Source: an uncultured Anaerolineaceae bacterium (GTDB lineage Bacteria > Chloroflexota > Anaerolineae > Anaerolineales > Anaerolineaceae). From it: a stretch of 62,676 nt of DNA. The translations under genes were made by a program, and so were the position numbers. The notes beneath the pieces are model-generated. The model did not search any database, was not told the origin of the DNA, and saw nothing but the letters and a program-made list of their open reading frames with translations. Shown in pieces: positions 34,485-43,101 of this stretch (positions are counted from its first letter, which is position 1; the number at the start of each line of letters is the position of its first letter). Location of the stretch: the NCBI GenBank assembly GCA_927443345.1, contig CAKMKJ010000017.1, positions 1-62,676 on the forward strand. The letters are read 5' to 3'.

Positions 34485-35414
34485 ATGGCATTAATAAACG
34501 CTGTAAATTTATCTAGATCTTTCGGTCAGACACAAGCTGTCGACCGACTTAACCTCTCCGTCGAGTCTGGCGAAATCTTCGGCCTGGTCGGCTCGGATGG
34601 CGCGGGCAAGACCACCACGCTGCGGCTGCTGGTCGGCGCGCTGCGGCCGGATTCCGGTTCGGCCAGCATCTGCGGTTTTGACATTCTGACCCAGACCGAC
34701 AGCGCGCGCGAAAAGATTGGCTATCTCTCGCAGCGTTTCTCGCTGTATGAAGACTTGAGTGTGCTAGAAAATATTCGATTTTTTGCCGAGGTGCGCGGTC
34801 TGGAACTCAAGGATTGGAAGCCCCGCTGTATGGAACTGTTGAAGTTTGTCGGTTTGGAAAACTTCACCGAACGCAGGGCGGGTCAGCTCTCGGGCGGCAT
34901 GAAACAAAAACTCGGGCTGGCCTCCGCGCTGGTGTCGCGCCCGCAGATATTATTGCTCGACGAACCCACCACCGGCGTGGACCCCGCCACCCGACAGGAT
35001 TTCTGGCAGTTGATCATCCGCATCGTCGCCGCAGAGGGCATGGCGGTCATCCTCACCACCCCTTATATGGATGAGGCCGTGCGCTGCAACCGGCTGGGGT
35101 TCATGCGCTCTGGCCGCATCATCGCCGAGGGCACCCCCTCTCAACTGCGCGACCGCCTGGAAGGTCAGATTATTGAAATGCAAACCAACGCTCCCATCGC
35201 GTTGCGCGAGCAGGTGTTAAAGATAGCAGGTGTGCAAGACGCCCGCGCCTTTGGCGATAAACTGCACCTGCGCGTAGCACCTCTAGAGGCGCAGCAGGTC
35301 ATTCAGCAACTCCATTCCTTGACTGGCGGTGCCAACCCGCGGCTAATCCCTGCCACGCTTGAAGATGTGTTTATTTCGCTGACTCTGAGTGAAGAAGCAG
35401 GTTCACATGACTGA
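34485..35414 (+). CDS. ABC exporter ATPase subunit 1 (YbhF N-half-like)
   Basis: 309 residues. Walker A is GSDGAGKTT (D for the usual N), the signature motif AGQLSGGMKQKLGLASAL, and Walker B ILLLDEPTTGVDP. The following His of the switch is replaced: the segment reads ILTTPYMDEA with Pro in place of His. E. coli YbhF carries two such domains fused; here they are separate genes overlapping by 8 bp. The altered switch suggests this half may be the less active site. Confidence 0.92.
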   Translation: MALINAVNLSRSFGQTQAVDRLNLSVESGEIFGLVGSDGAGKTTTLRLLVGALRPDSGSASICGFDILTQTDSAREKIGYLSQRFSLYEDLSVLENIRFFAEVRGLELKDWKPRCMELLKFVGLENFTERRAGQLSGGMKQKLGLASALVSRPQILLLDEPTTGVDPATRQDFWQLIIRIVAAEGMAVILTTPYMDEAVRCNRLGFMRSGRIIAEGTPSQLRDRLEGQIIEMQTNAPIALREQVLKIAGVQDARAFGDKLHLRVAPLEAQQVIQQLHSLTGGANPRLIPATLEDVFISLTLSEEAGSHD

Positions 35415-36318
35415 GAATGCAGTTGTTGCCACCAATTTGACCCGCCGTTTTGGCGATTTCACCGCCGTGGACCATATCAACTTCGAGGTCAAGACTGGCG
35501 AGATCGTCGGTTATCTCGGCCCGAACGGCTGCGGCAAGACCACCACCATCCGCATGCTGCTGGGGCTGCTCGAACCCACTGAAGGCAGCGCCAGCGTGCT
35601 GGGCTTTGACGCCTTCAAACAGACCGAAGAGGTGCGCGCCCGCTGCGGATATATGTCGCAAAAGTTTGCTCTCTACGACGACCTGACCGTGCTCGAAAAC
35701 CTGGTCTTCTACGGCGGCGTCTATGGCATCAAAGATCGCAAACGCGTTCAAGAAACGCTGAATTTGGTGGGCTTGTCTGGTCGTGAGCGTGAACTGACAA
35801 GGGGTCTTTCGGCGGGTTGGCGGCAGCGGCTGGCGCTGGCCATTGCGCTGGTGCACCAACCCAAACTGCTCTTTCTCGACGAACCCACCTCGGGCGTGGA
35901 CCCCGTGGCTCGCCGTGAGTTTTGGGAGCTGATCTATCAACTGGCCGCGGGCGGCGTGACCATCTTCATCACCACCCACTACATGGATGAAGCCGAATAC
36001 TGCCACCGAGTGGGCTTGATGAAAGACGGCAGGCTGCTGGCCTTTGACCAACCCTCCGCGCTCAAGCAGACCGTCATTCGTGGAGAGGCCTGGGATGTGG
36101 CTGCTGCCTCCCTCACCGTCATGGTCGAGAAGATCAATCAAATAGAGGGCGTCATCCAGACCAGTTTATTAGGCGACCTGGTGCACGTCATCATCGGCCC
36201 AAAGAAAATTACAAAGGATCAATTGCAAGCGAAGTTGTCGCAGTTGGGTCTGGGAGAGGTCACCCTTTCCGCGGGGGAGATTACATTGGAAGATGTGTTT
36301 ATGAGTTTGACGAGGTAA
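35407..36318 (+). CDS. ABC exporter ATPase subunit 2 (YbhF C-half-like)
   Basis: 303 residues from the ATG at 35407. Walker A GPNGCGKTT, Walker B LLFLDEPTSGVDP, and a complete switch ITTHYMDEAEYC. The signature motif is altered to TRGLSAGWRQRLALAIAL (A for G). Together with subunit 1 it likely forms a heterodimer, each supplying what the other lacks. It is the last gene of the operon and a clean terminator follows at 36350. Confidence 0.92.
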   Translation: MTENAVVATNLTRRFGDFTAVDHINFEVKTGEIVGYLGPNGCGKTTTIRMLLGLLEPTEGSASVLGFDAFKQTEEVRARCGYMSQKFALYDDLTVLENLVFYGGVYGIKDRKRVQETLNLVGLSGRERELTRGLSAGWRQRLALAIALVHQPKLLFLDEPTSGVDPVARREFWELIYQLAAGGVTIFITTHYMDEAEYCHRVGLMKDGRLLAFDQPSALKQTVIRGEAWDVAAASLTVMVEKINQIEGVIQTSLLGDLVHVIIGPKKITKDQLQAKLSQLGLGEVTLSAGEITLEDVFMSLTR

Positions 36319-36349
36319 CTCTTGAGTTTGTTGATCAAGAAAAAATATC

Positions 36350-36375
36350 AAAAACCTTCCATTTGGAAGGTTTTT
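36350..36375. terminator. Bidirectional terminator between two ABC exporter operons
   Basis: AAAAACCTTCC and GGAAGGTTTTT form an 11-bp stem around ATTT. It lies between the convergent stops at 36318 and 36403. Confidence 0.88.
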
Positions 36376-36402
36376 GGTTAATTCTGTCATTCGATCGTGC
36401 AA

Positions 36403-37293
36403 TTAATAATTGGTTACTCGGTCGATCAAACCTTGTTCTCTGGCGCGATGTTCGCAGGCCTTAAAGATACGGTTACTGACAATGCTCAAGACCAATGCAA
36501 ACGCGGTAAGGATTCCAAGTAGCTGCAAATTTGAGAACCCCGCAAAGGTCGGGAATGCATCCACCACGTTTCCGATTAACGCTCGACGGATTAATTCGAG
36601 CCAGTAGGTAGTAGGCAGGGCATATCCTATGGGCTGCAACACAACAGGCAGGCTTGTAATCGGAAAGATCGCGCCTGTGAACAGGAACATAGAGGAGGCC
36701 ACTGCATCGCCTACGAAATCAGAATGCCTGGCCAGCATCAAAGTCACCCCGGCCAGGATCAGCCCCATGTTGATCAAAGCAATGATACCCAGCACGAAGG
36801 TCACCGCAAAAAGCAGCCAGTTCACTTCTGAAAAGTGAAAGGGCACGTTTAAGAATAAAATTCCGCCCAGGATCGTGATGAATACTGAAAGGGTGCCAAC
36901 GAGGATCCTCGCCATACCACGACCTAACAGGTAGGTTGGCATCTGAATGGGAGCAACATACATGTATTTCAATGTTTTGTAATGCTCGCGGTCATCCACG
37001 ATGGCCCATGAAACACCAGTCATCACCGATCCCACGTATTGGAAGAACGCATTACCAAAATAAAGAAAAGCGAAATACGGTGTGTCGTAGTTTCCTTGAG
37101 CGATCACACTGTACATGACCACGATGATGGCTGCTCCTGAAAGGGGCTTTATGATCGAATAGACTGCGAACAGAAATGGATCCGTCCAGTTCGATTCGAT
37201 TTTCCATCCCAACCAGGTGGATGTCTTGAAGGATCGTCTGAAGATACTCAGAAAATCCTTGGAAAGTAAGTCTTTTCTAGTTAAGCTGCTCAT
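36403..37293 (-). CDS. ABC-2 type permease, second subunit
   Basis: 296 residues with six membrane helices. The ABC-2 coupling segment is WAIVDDREHYKTLKYMYVAPIQMPTYLLGRG (core residues only relevant), and SMFLFTGAIFPITSLP is the fifth-helix motif. It overlaps the upstream permease gene by four bases. With that partner and the ATPase it forms an ABC exporter of unknown substrate. AT content is a little higher than in the neighbouring Ybh-like operon, so the two operons are probably unrelated in origin. Confidence 0.88.
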   Translation of the reverse strand: MSSLTRKDLLSKDFLSIFRRSFKTSTWLGWKIESNWTDPFLFAVYSIIKPLSGAAIIVVMYSVIAQGNYDTPYFAFLYFGNAFFQYVGSVMTGVSWAIVDDREHYKTLKYMYVAPIQMPTYLLGRGMARILVGTLSVFITILGGILFLNVPFHFSEVNWLLFAVTFVLGIIALINMGLILAGVTLMLARHSDFVGDAVASSMFLFTGAIFPITSLPVVLQPIGYALPTTYWLELIRRALIGNVVDAFPTFAGFSNLQLLGILTAFALVLSIVSNRIFKACEHRAREQGLIDRVTNY

Positions 37294-38135
37294 CTTCGAT
37301 TCTCCGTGATGCGACCTTCGCGGATAGCCAGTTTTTCTGTGTGATCTAACAAGAGTTTGGCTCCAACGATGAAGAAGACGCTGAGAACTGCCAGAATGAT
37401 GGCTTCTAACTTAGGGTCCAGAAAGCCAAGGGTTGCTCCGCTGGCAAAAACCAGTTGGCGCATGCCATCCAACCCCAGGGTCAGCGGGATGATGGAGGCT
37501 GCGGCTGAAACCCAGAAGGGCAGGAATTTGAGCGGAAAGTAAAACCCGCTGACTAGAAAAACAGGTTCCTGTGCCAAATTGGCAAGATGCCAGGCTTCAC
37601 GTCCAAAGAGCAGGAACAATGAAGCGGTCATCATCCCTAAACCATAGAGGGATATCATTGATAGTATAAAGATGATCCCTAACAAGAAACCGTTCTGGAT
37701 GGTGTAGGTAACATTGAACAAAAGTGATCCTATCAGGATTACCCCCGTTGCACGGATAAAAGTTCCTACCATGCCACCAAGCGCCATCCCCAGCAGGATG
37801 CCCATCATTGGAGCGGGAGAGGCGATGTAAAGCGGCAGGTTACCCGTTTCTTTTTCCCAATACAGTTGACTCGACATGCTCCATAAGATGTTCATCCAGA
37901 AAGCGGTCATCGCGCCACCCACCACCACGAAGCCCACATAATCTTCAGGTGCGCCAATGGCCTTATAGATCATGACATATCCGATCACAGTCAGCATCGG
38001 AAAGAATACATCAAAGATCAACCATGATTTCTCACGGTAAAGACCGATCAGGCGTGGTGACGCCCTTCCGATCATGGTTTGCATAAAGAGGTTGATCCCT
38101 GTAGAGCGTTTATCAATCTTCGGCAAATTCAGCAT
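37290..38135 (-). CDS. ABC-2 type permease, first subunit
   Basis: 281 residues from the ATG at 38135, which has GGAAG upstream and overlaps the end of the ATPase gene by 23 bp; the frame is open further but without a site. Six membrane helices. The coupling segment is QLYWEKETGNLPLYIASPAP and the conserved motif is EPVFLVSGFYFPLKFLP. It pairs with the downstream permease as a heterodimer. The substrate is unknown. Confidence 0.87.
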   Translation of the reverse strand: MLNLPKIDKRSTGINLFMQTMIGRASPRLIGLYREKSWLIFDVFFPMLTVIGYVMIYKAIGAPEDYVGFVVVGGAMTAFWMNILWSMSSQLYWEKETGNLPLYIASPAPMMGILLGMALGGMVGTFIRATGVILIGSLLFNVTYTIQNGFLLGIIFILSMISLYGLGMMTASLFLLFGREAWHLANLAQEPVFLVSGFYFPLKFLPFWVSAAASIIPLTLGLDGMRQLVFASGATLGFLDPKLEAIILAVLSVFFIVGAKLLLDHTEKLAIREGRITENRR

Positions 38136-39132
38136 GTTCCACTTCTTCCATACGCGCTCCCACCAGCGCGACAAATACATCTTCAAGGGTTGCTTCACGT
38201 TTTTGCAGGTTCTGGATTCTCAAATTCAACGTGTGGAATTCATCGATCACTGAACTGAGCACTGATTCATGCTTGAGCACGATCTCGAGCCTGCTAAATC
38301 CGTCTTCCTCAGTTTTATCCGCGCGAATAACACCAGCGATCTTGCGCAGAGAATCTACGCTAAAAGGTGCTTCGCTGTTTACCTCGATGTTGAAAATGGC
38401 ATCCTTGCGAAGGGTGTGTTTCAAGGCTGTCGGGGTGTCGCAGGCCAGCACTTTGCCTTTATTGATGATCGCAACACGGTTGCACAATTCATCGGCTTCA
38501 ACCATGTAGTGTGTGGTTAAAAGCACGGTGCGTTGGGGTTGTTCTTCGATCCATGTGCGGATGAACTTGCGCACATCGCGCGAGGCACCCACATCCAGCC
38601 CCAGAGTGGGTTCATCTAAAAACAAGACCTCAGGGTCAGTCAGGAACCCGCGGATTATGTTCATTTTTTGGCGTAGTCCAGTCGAAAGCTCCGCGCATTT
38701 TGTGTTCGTACGGTCGCTCAACTCTACGATCTCCAACAGGCGTTTGATGCGCTGGTTGGCGATTTTCGAGTCGATCCCGTAGAATTGCGAGAACATCCAC
38801 AGGTTCTCTTTTACTGTTAGCAGCCCATACCCCGAGGTTTCTCCGCCAGATACCATGTTGATATGATGGCGTATCTCATCGGCCTCTTTGTAAACATCAA
38901 AACCAGCTACATTTGCTTTACCACTGGTTGGCGCTAACAAGGTGGTCAAGATCTTGATCAGGGTGGTCTTGCCAGCTCCGTTAGGGCCTAACAATCCGAA
39001 CAATTCACCTTTGCGGATCGACAGGTTGACACCTTCGAGAGCGATCAGTTGTTTGCTTTCGTTTTTCTTTGCACCACGGATCTTATAGATCCGTCCAAGA
39101 TTTTCAGTAAAAACAGCGTTTTCTGCTTCCAT
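38113..39132 (-). CDS. ABC exporter ATP-binding protein
   Basis: 339 residues. Walker A GPNGAGKTT near 52, signature LSTGLRQKMNIIRGFL, Walker B VLFLDEPTLGLDV and switch LTTHYMVEADELC. The C-terminal DUF4162-like part follows. This is the DrrA/CcmA type of ATPase working with two ABC-2 permeases encoded downstream by overlapping genes. The upstream region is a long repeat-bearing gap, so its promoter cannot be placed with certainty. Confidence 0.93.
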   Translation of the reverse strand: MEAENAVFTENLGRIYKIRGAKKNESKQLIALEGVNLSIRKGELFGLLGPNGAGKTTLIKILTTLLAPTSGKANVAGFDVYKEADEIRHHINMVSGGETSGYGLLTVKENLWMFSQFYGIDSKIANQRIKRLLEIVELSDRTNTKCAELSTGLRQKMNIIRGFLTDPEVLFLDEPTLGLDVGASRDVRKFIRTWIEEQPQRTVLLTTHYMVEADELCNRVAIINKGKVLACDTPTALKHTLRKDAIFNIEVNSEAPFSVDSLRKIAGVIRADKTEEDGFSRLEIVLKHESVLSSVIDEFHTLNLRIQNLQKREATLEDVFVALVGARMEEVEHAEFAED

Positions 39133-39542
39133 AAGTATTCTTTCTATCGGGTCTTCACGGAGGGGTACTCCCCATGGAAAGATCGCGTGAAAAATTGGTC
39201 ACCCGACCATTAATCCGAGTTTCCATGAACCCACTGGTTCTGAGTAGATGGCAATATGCGCTGAAATAGATGCGATCAGCGAACTGATGAAAATACGGGG
39301 GTTTTGTTTGTTATTTTAAAATCGACATGGCAATTCTCAATGGTGCTGAACATTACTTGGTTGATCAAACCTGCTGCGGCAGATTCTATAATAATACAAC
39401 AAAATCATTAAGTTGGGTAAATACTGCAGGATTGTTTTTGCGGTGGTTTTTGACAGGTTTTACATTCAACGGATCGTTGACCCGCCGTCACACATCAAAA
39501 CCGTTCTTTTTACATTCAACAAACATAAAAGAGGCTAAAATG

Positions 39543-39605
39543 GTGGGGCAACGTCCCTTGCATAGGTGTTTTTTGTTGATAAATGCCTTGTGGGACGTTG
39601 ACCAC
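39543..39605 (+). repeat. GTCAAC-type hairpin repeat, unit B
   Basis: Left arm GTGGGGCAACGTCCC (39543-39557) pairs with GGGACGTTGACCAC (39592-39605). The loop begins TTGCA, as does the related element at 43712-43773 when read on the other strand. Confidence 0.7.
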
Positions 39606-39634
39606 ATCCTACAATTGGTTTACCCGATGGACTC

Positions 39635-39699
39635 GTGGCGTCAACGATCCAAAACCCCACTTGGGATACCGTCCAACTTCAACGGATCGTTGAGCCGCC
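39635..39699 (+). repeat. GTCAAC-type hairpin repeat, unit C
   Basis: GTGGCGTCAACGATCC (39635-39650) pairs with GGATCGTTGAGCCGCC (39684-39699). A third right arm, GGATCGTTGACCCGCC, occurs alone at 39471-39486 with only a degenerate left partner. Confidence 0.7.
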
Positions 39700-39778
39700 A
39701 TATGCCCATAAAAAATTACGGGCATCTTAAAGAGCCCCGGAATCTGGGGGTAAACATGCTCAATCACTCGATTTGGCT

Positions 39779-41434
39779 TTATATCCCCAACTCTGCCTGC
39801 TTCGGACCCTTCTTCCCGGCTTTTTCAGCCTTCTTAAACGCCTCGGACCCCGTTGGAGTTGGTGGAATTCTCACCTCTGCGCCGTTTAGCAAGTCTTCAA
39901 CACTCAAAATCTGGATTTTTGGATAATCTTTTTGCCACAGATCGGAATGATAAAAACCTGCGCTGGCCGCTTCTGTCACCATCTCACGGCTGGCTTCTTC
40001 CAGTGTGAGGAATACCCCGATTTGCGCCCCTTCGCGTTCCACCGTGCCCTTAAGGTCGCGGATGTCTCCCGACTTCACGTGTCCGCTTTTAACCTGCACC
40101 AAAGCTCGTTTGACTGTGCCGCGCTCTTCAAGAAAATTGATCGCGCCGTCAATACCGCGGTCGCTGCCCTTTTTGCCGGTCTTGCCCCCATCCCCGCCGA
40201 GCGGACGCGCCTGAATCAGCGACAGCGCCCACCATTGGAACTGATAGCGGTCTTCATGCGCCAACTGCCGCGCCCCGGCCAGGTCTTCGGGCTCGCCCAC
40301 CACTTTGTAGTCTTTGTTGGGTTCAAAACCGAAGCGATCTTTTAGACGGGACTTATGCATGGCGATGGCTAGATGCGTAATGTCAATGCCAATCCACTGC
40401 CGACCCAGCGACTGAGCTGCGTCAATGCAGGTGCCGCATCCGCTGAAGGGGTCAAGAACTACGTCACCGGGGTTGGATGAGGCTTGAATGATGCGTTCAA
40501 GGAGTGCTAATGGTTTTTGGGTGGGGTAACCTAATCGTTCAGCCGATTGAGAACTAATCATTTCAATATCGTCCCATAGGTTTTGAACTGGTTTGCCTTG
40601 TAATTCATCTAAGAATCTTTTTCTTTGAATTCGTCCATTTGGATCTTTAGGAAAATATAATCTTCCTTCTTCATCCCATAAAGCCATTTTTTCTTTTGAA
40701 ATCGCCCAACCATTCTTAGGTGGTTTATACCCTTTATATTCATAAGTCAAATTAGGGCGTGGTGATGGACTTGAAAGATCAGCAATGCGATATTTTCTAC
40801 CTCTTTCATCGACAAATCTATAAAACTTATCTACATATTCCGAATAACCATCTGCCTCAAAATTAAACTGTGAATTAAATGTGTTGTTAATGGTTTTTGT
40901 ATAGAATAATAAAATATCAGTTACAGTTCCAAATTTATTTGATTTGTGATTAGTTTCGCCACGTCCAGTTTTTCTCTTCCATATGATTTCATTTCCAAAA
41001 TTTCCAGCGCCAAAAATCATATCCAGCAAAATCTTCAAATAATGGCTGGCAGTCGGGTCGCAGTGCAGATAGAGCGAGCCGGTGGGTTTCAGCACGCGGT
41101 GCAGTTCCACCAGGCGCGCGGCCATCATCACCAGGTAGGCCAGCATCTGGTTCGTGCCGATAAACTGCCTGAGTGCGCCGATCATCTGCGCCACATTCAT
41201 CGGCGCGTTTTGAATGATGTCTTGATACGTCCGCTCGGCCATCTCTCCCCAGTGCCAGGCGTCGTCAAAGGCTGTGATCTGCGCGTCTGATGAATTGCCG
41301 CTCTCGTCCTTGAACAGCACGTTGTAAGACCGATTCGAGTTAAAAGGCGGGTCGAGATAGATTAAATCCACCGATGCGTCTTTGATATGTTCGCGTAAAA
41401 CCTTCAAATTGTCGCCGTAATAAAGTGTGTTCAT
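39779..41434 (-). CDS. DNA methyltransferase fused to an Mrr-like restriction nuclease domain
   Basis: 551 residues from the ATG at 41434 (AAAGAGG upstream). The catalytic motif IV LDPPF (DPPF at 28-31) comes first, the SAM motif LDPFSGCGT near 315 later, so this is a beta-class N6-adenine or N4-cytosine methyltransferase. The target-recognition region lies between them. The C-terminal part (about 415-510) has GSDRGIDGAINF and ALVQVKSG, the D-(Q)xK pattern of Mrr-type PD-(D/E)XK nucleases. One chain could thus modify and cut DNA. The middle DNA (about 40520-41040) is far more AT-rich than both ends, which suggests exchange of the recognition domain. No separate restriction gene is nearby. Confidence 0.88.
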   Translation of the reverse strand: MNTLYYGDNLKVLREHIKDASVDLIYLDPPFNSNRSYNVLFKDESGNSSDAQITAFDDAWHWGEMAERTYQDIIQNAPMNVAQMIGALRQFIGTNQMLAYLVMMAARLVELHRVLKPTGSLYLHCDPTASHYLKILLDMIFGAGNFGNEIIWKRKTGRGETNHKSNKFGTVTDILLFYTKTINNTFNSQFNFEADGYSEYVDKFYRFVDERGRKYRIADLSSPSPRPNLTYEYKGYKPPKNGWAISKEKMALWDEEGRLYFPKDPNGRIQRKRFLDELQGKPVQNLWDDIEMISSQSAERLGYPTQKPLALLERIIQASSNPGDVVLDPFSGCGTCIDAAQSLGRQWIGIDITHLAIAMHKSRLKDRFGFEPNKDYKVVGEPEDLAGARQLAHEDRYQFQWWALSLIQARPLGGDGGKTGKKGSDRGIDGAINFLEERGTVKRALVQVKSGHVKSGDIRDLKGTVEREGAQIGVFLTLEEASREMVTEAASAGFYHSDLWQKDYPKIQILSVEDLLNGAEVRIPPTPTGSEAFKKAEKAGKKGPKQAELGI

Positions 41435-41601
41435 CTCCACCTCTTTCCAACCTTAATTATGCCTTAAATGACTAGAATTCGCATACTTAATATAGAAAAA
41501 CTCATCTATGGATTGGATTATTATCAATATAGCTTGGAATAAATCTTGCATTATTGGTTACTTAAAGGTATATAGAGTACAAAGATTGGTCAGCGAGAAA
41601 A

Positions 41602-42126
41602 ATGAGATTATACACGATTGGTTACGAAGGCTTAAATGAATCGGAATTCTATACTCTACTGGGAGAGCTCTCCATAGCTACCCTTGTAGATGTTCGCGAA
41701 TTACCCCTTAGCAGAAAACCAGGTTTTTCAAAAAAAGCATTATCTAACAAACTGCCTGATTATGAAATTCAATATATCCATGAGCCTTCATTGGGTTGTC
41801 CTTCAGAAATTCGTCATGATTATAAACAGGATAACGATTGGGTGAAGTACTCTGAACGTTTTCTCGACTATATCTGCACCCAAACAGTTTCATTAACCAG
41901 ATTAGCTCAAATTGCGTCAGCGAGCACAACCTGTCTAATGTGTTTTGAGAGGGATTATTCCCGTTGTCACAGGTCATATCTCTCGTTACTGCTTTCCAGA
42001 AACTATTTTCCAGATCTTAATGTGATCAATATTGATCCAACAATGACATTTGATAATCCTGTTTTGGCGGATAAAAAAGACCAATTATTAACCACTGATG
42101 TGGAAATTGGTGCATTGTGCCCATGA
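41602..42126 (+). CDS. DUF488 family protein
   Basis: 174 residues. DUF488 landmarks: MRLYTIGYEGLNESEFYTLL, LVDVRELPLSRKPGFSKKAL and the C-terminal cysteine pair CLMCFERDYSRCHRSYL. The family is uncharacterised; the LVDVR and C-x2-C...CHR residues suggest an enzymatic or nucleic-acid role, and the genes cluster with restriction and defence genes. The last 101 bp overlap, tail to tail, the convergent gene on the other strand, and residues after about 140 are not conserved-looking. The upstream region is AT-rich. Confidence 0.87.
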   Translation: MRLYTIGYEGLNESEFYTLLGELSIATLVDVRELPLSRKPGFSKKALSNKLPDYEIQYIHEPSLGCPSEIRHDYKQDNDWVKYSERFLDYICTQTVSLTRLAQIASASTTCLMCFERDYSRCHRSYLSLLLSRNYFPDLNVINIDPTMTFDNPVLADKKDQLLTTDVEIGALCP

Positions 42127-42829
42127 GAAACCACAGATCTTTTTTTCTAAATTCATCTTCCAATTTTTTTCGAAAATAGATTTCCCATTCATCTTTATAC
42201 AACTTTTGACAATTCCAATAAAGCGCACCAACTTCCCAATCTGTAATTAAATGATGATATTGGGTTTCATCGTCTTCAGTCTTGAAATCATAGTAAATAT
42301 CGAATGGGATTTTTTGAACAATTGGTTTCGAAAAGGCTCCAACGGGGTCGAATAATCCTTCTGTTTTCAACGAAGCTAATTGTTCCTCTGTCCATGTTTT
42401 TTGCTTTGCGGGAACAATTGACAGAGAAAATTCTAGTGGCTTGATAAACCCAAGAGAGGTTCCCTTCTGAAGCCGTGAGTTTTCAAGGTCAAGAAAACTC
42501 GAATAGCGATGTCTTTTGATAATTTCGCTTCTTTTTTGCCAGCCACCTTTGCGGCTTGTGGAGAGAATTTCTTCCAATACGATTGAATCGTTGTCAAGAT
42601 TGTAGCTTTCAGGCCTTCTGTCGCTGGATTTGCTGATTTTCGCTCTGATCCATTGCCAGCGATGAAATTGTTGTTCTCCTCGTAAAAAGCGAAATGCGAT
42701 TGGGTAAAGTCGCCTTAATTCATTTTGTTCATTGATTGAGGCGACACATACAGTTTCCCGGTAGCTTTTACTAGGAATTGGGTAAGTCTTGGTAATAATG
42801 AGCAGTCTTTCTTCATGAGATTCATTCAT
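42026..42829 (-). CDS. Uncharacterised DUF488-associated protein with possible clamp-binding tail
   Basis: 267 residues, soluble, mixed alpha/beta. It opens with LLIITKTYPIPSKSYRETVC then VASINEQNELRRLYPIAFRF, and later has DWEVGALYWNC and LWFLMGTMHQFPHQWLIIGL. I recall similar proteins beside DUF488 genes, without known function. The C-terminus, QMSLLDQY, resembles the QLSLF-type peptide that docks on the DNA polymerase sliding clamp. Its gene converges on and overlaps the DUF488 gene by 101 bp. A joint role in DNA transactions or defence is inference. Confidence 0.75.
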   Translation of the reverse strand: MNESHEERLLIITKTYPIPSKSYRETVCVASINEQNELRRLYPIAFRFLRGEQQFHRWQWIRAKISKSSDRRPESYNLDNDSIVLEEILSTSRKGGWQKRSEIIKRHRYSSFLDLENSRLQKGTSLGFIKPLEFSLSIVPAKQKTWTEEQLASLKTEGLFDPVGAFSKPIVQKIPFDIYYDFKTEDDETQYHHLITDWEVGALYWNCQKLYKDEWEIYFRKKLEDEFRKKDLWFLMGTMHQFPHQWLIIGLFYPPKQDYQMSLLDQY

Positions 42830-43035
42830 AATCCCCTCTTTCTTGATTATTTATTCTCCCTGTTGCATACGCCAGTAACTTCTATTTATTATTGTATAAC
42901 AATTGTTGAAAGTATATTGTCGGTTCACTTAATATAGCTTCTGAAACCTATTGACAAAATAGAACACAAGTACTATTATTTTAACTTGCTACATCTCATC
43001 AAATTCACCGATGCTTTCACCTCTCTATGAATAAA

Positions 43036-43075
43036 TAAAAATGCATTTTCGTGTGTTTGGTGTTTTTCGTGGTTA
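43036..43075 (+). repeat. Copy of the TTCGTGGTTA repeat upstream of the 108-residue protein gene
   Basis: TTCGTGTGTTTGGTG then TTTTTCGTGGTTA, ending 26 bp before the ATG at 43102. It is related to the copies at 43535, 43811 and 19771. Confidence 0.55.
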
Positions 43076-43101
43076 TGCTTTTTTTTACAAAAGGAGCACA
43101 A

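Larger units (their letters stand above)
39133..39778. other. Gene-free region holding a cluster of related hairpins
   Basis: No credible gene is seen. Between about 39470 and 39700 lie three related right arms with GTTGA-CC cores and two complete imperfect hairpins (39543-39605 and 39635-39699). A further short hairpin ATGCCC...GGGCAT lies near 39703-39725. The cluster adjoins the 3' end of the methyltransferase-nuclease gene. Confidence 0.6.

Noticed and set aside
39543-39699. Integron attC sites
   Set aside because: The hairpin ends read GTCAAC...GTTGAC with GG/CC flanks and do not fit the RYYYAAC...GTTRRRY core sites; no integrase gene is present.
39327-39926. A 199-codon open frame across the hairpin cluster
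   Set aside because: The sequence is low in typical coding features and follows the inverted repeats; its end overlaps the methyltransferase-nuclease gene on the other strand.
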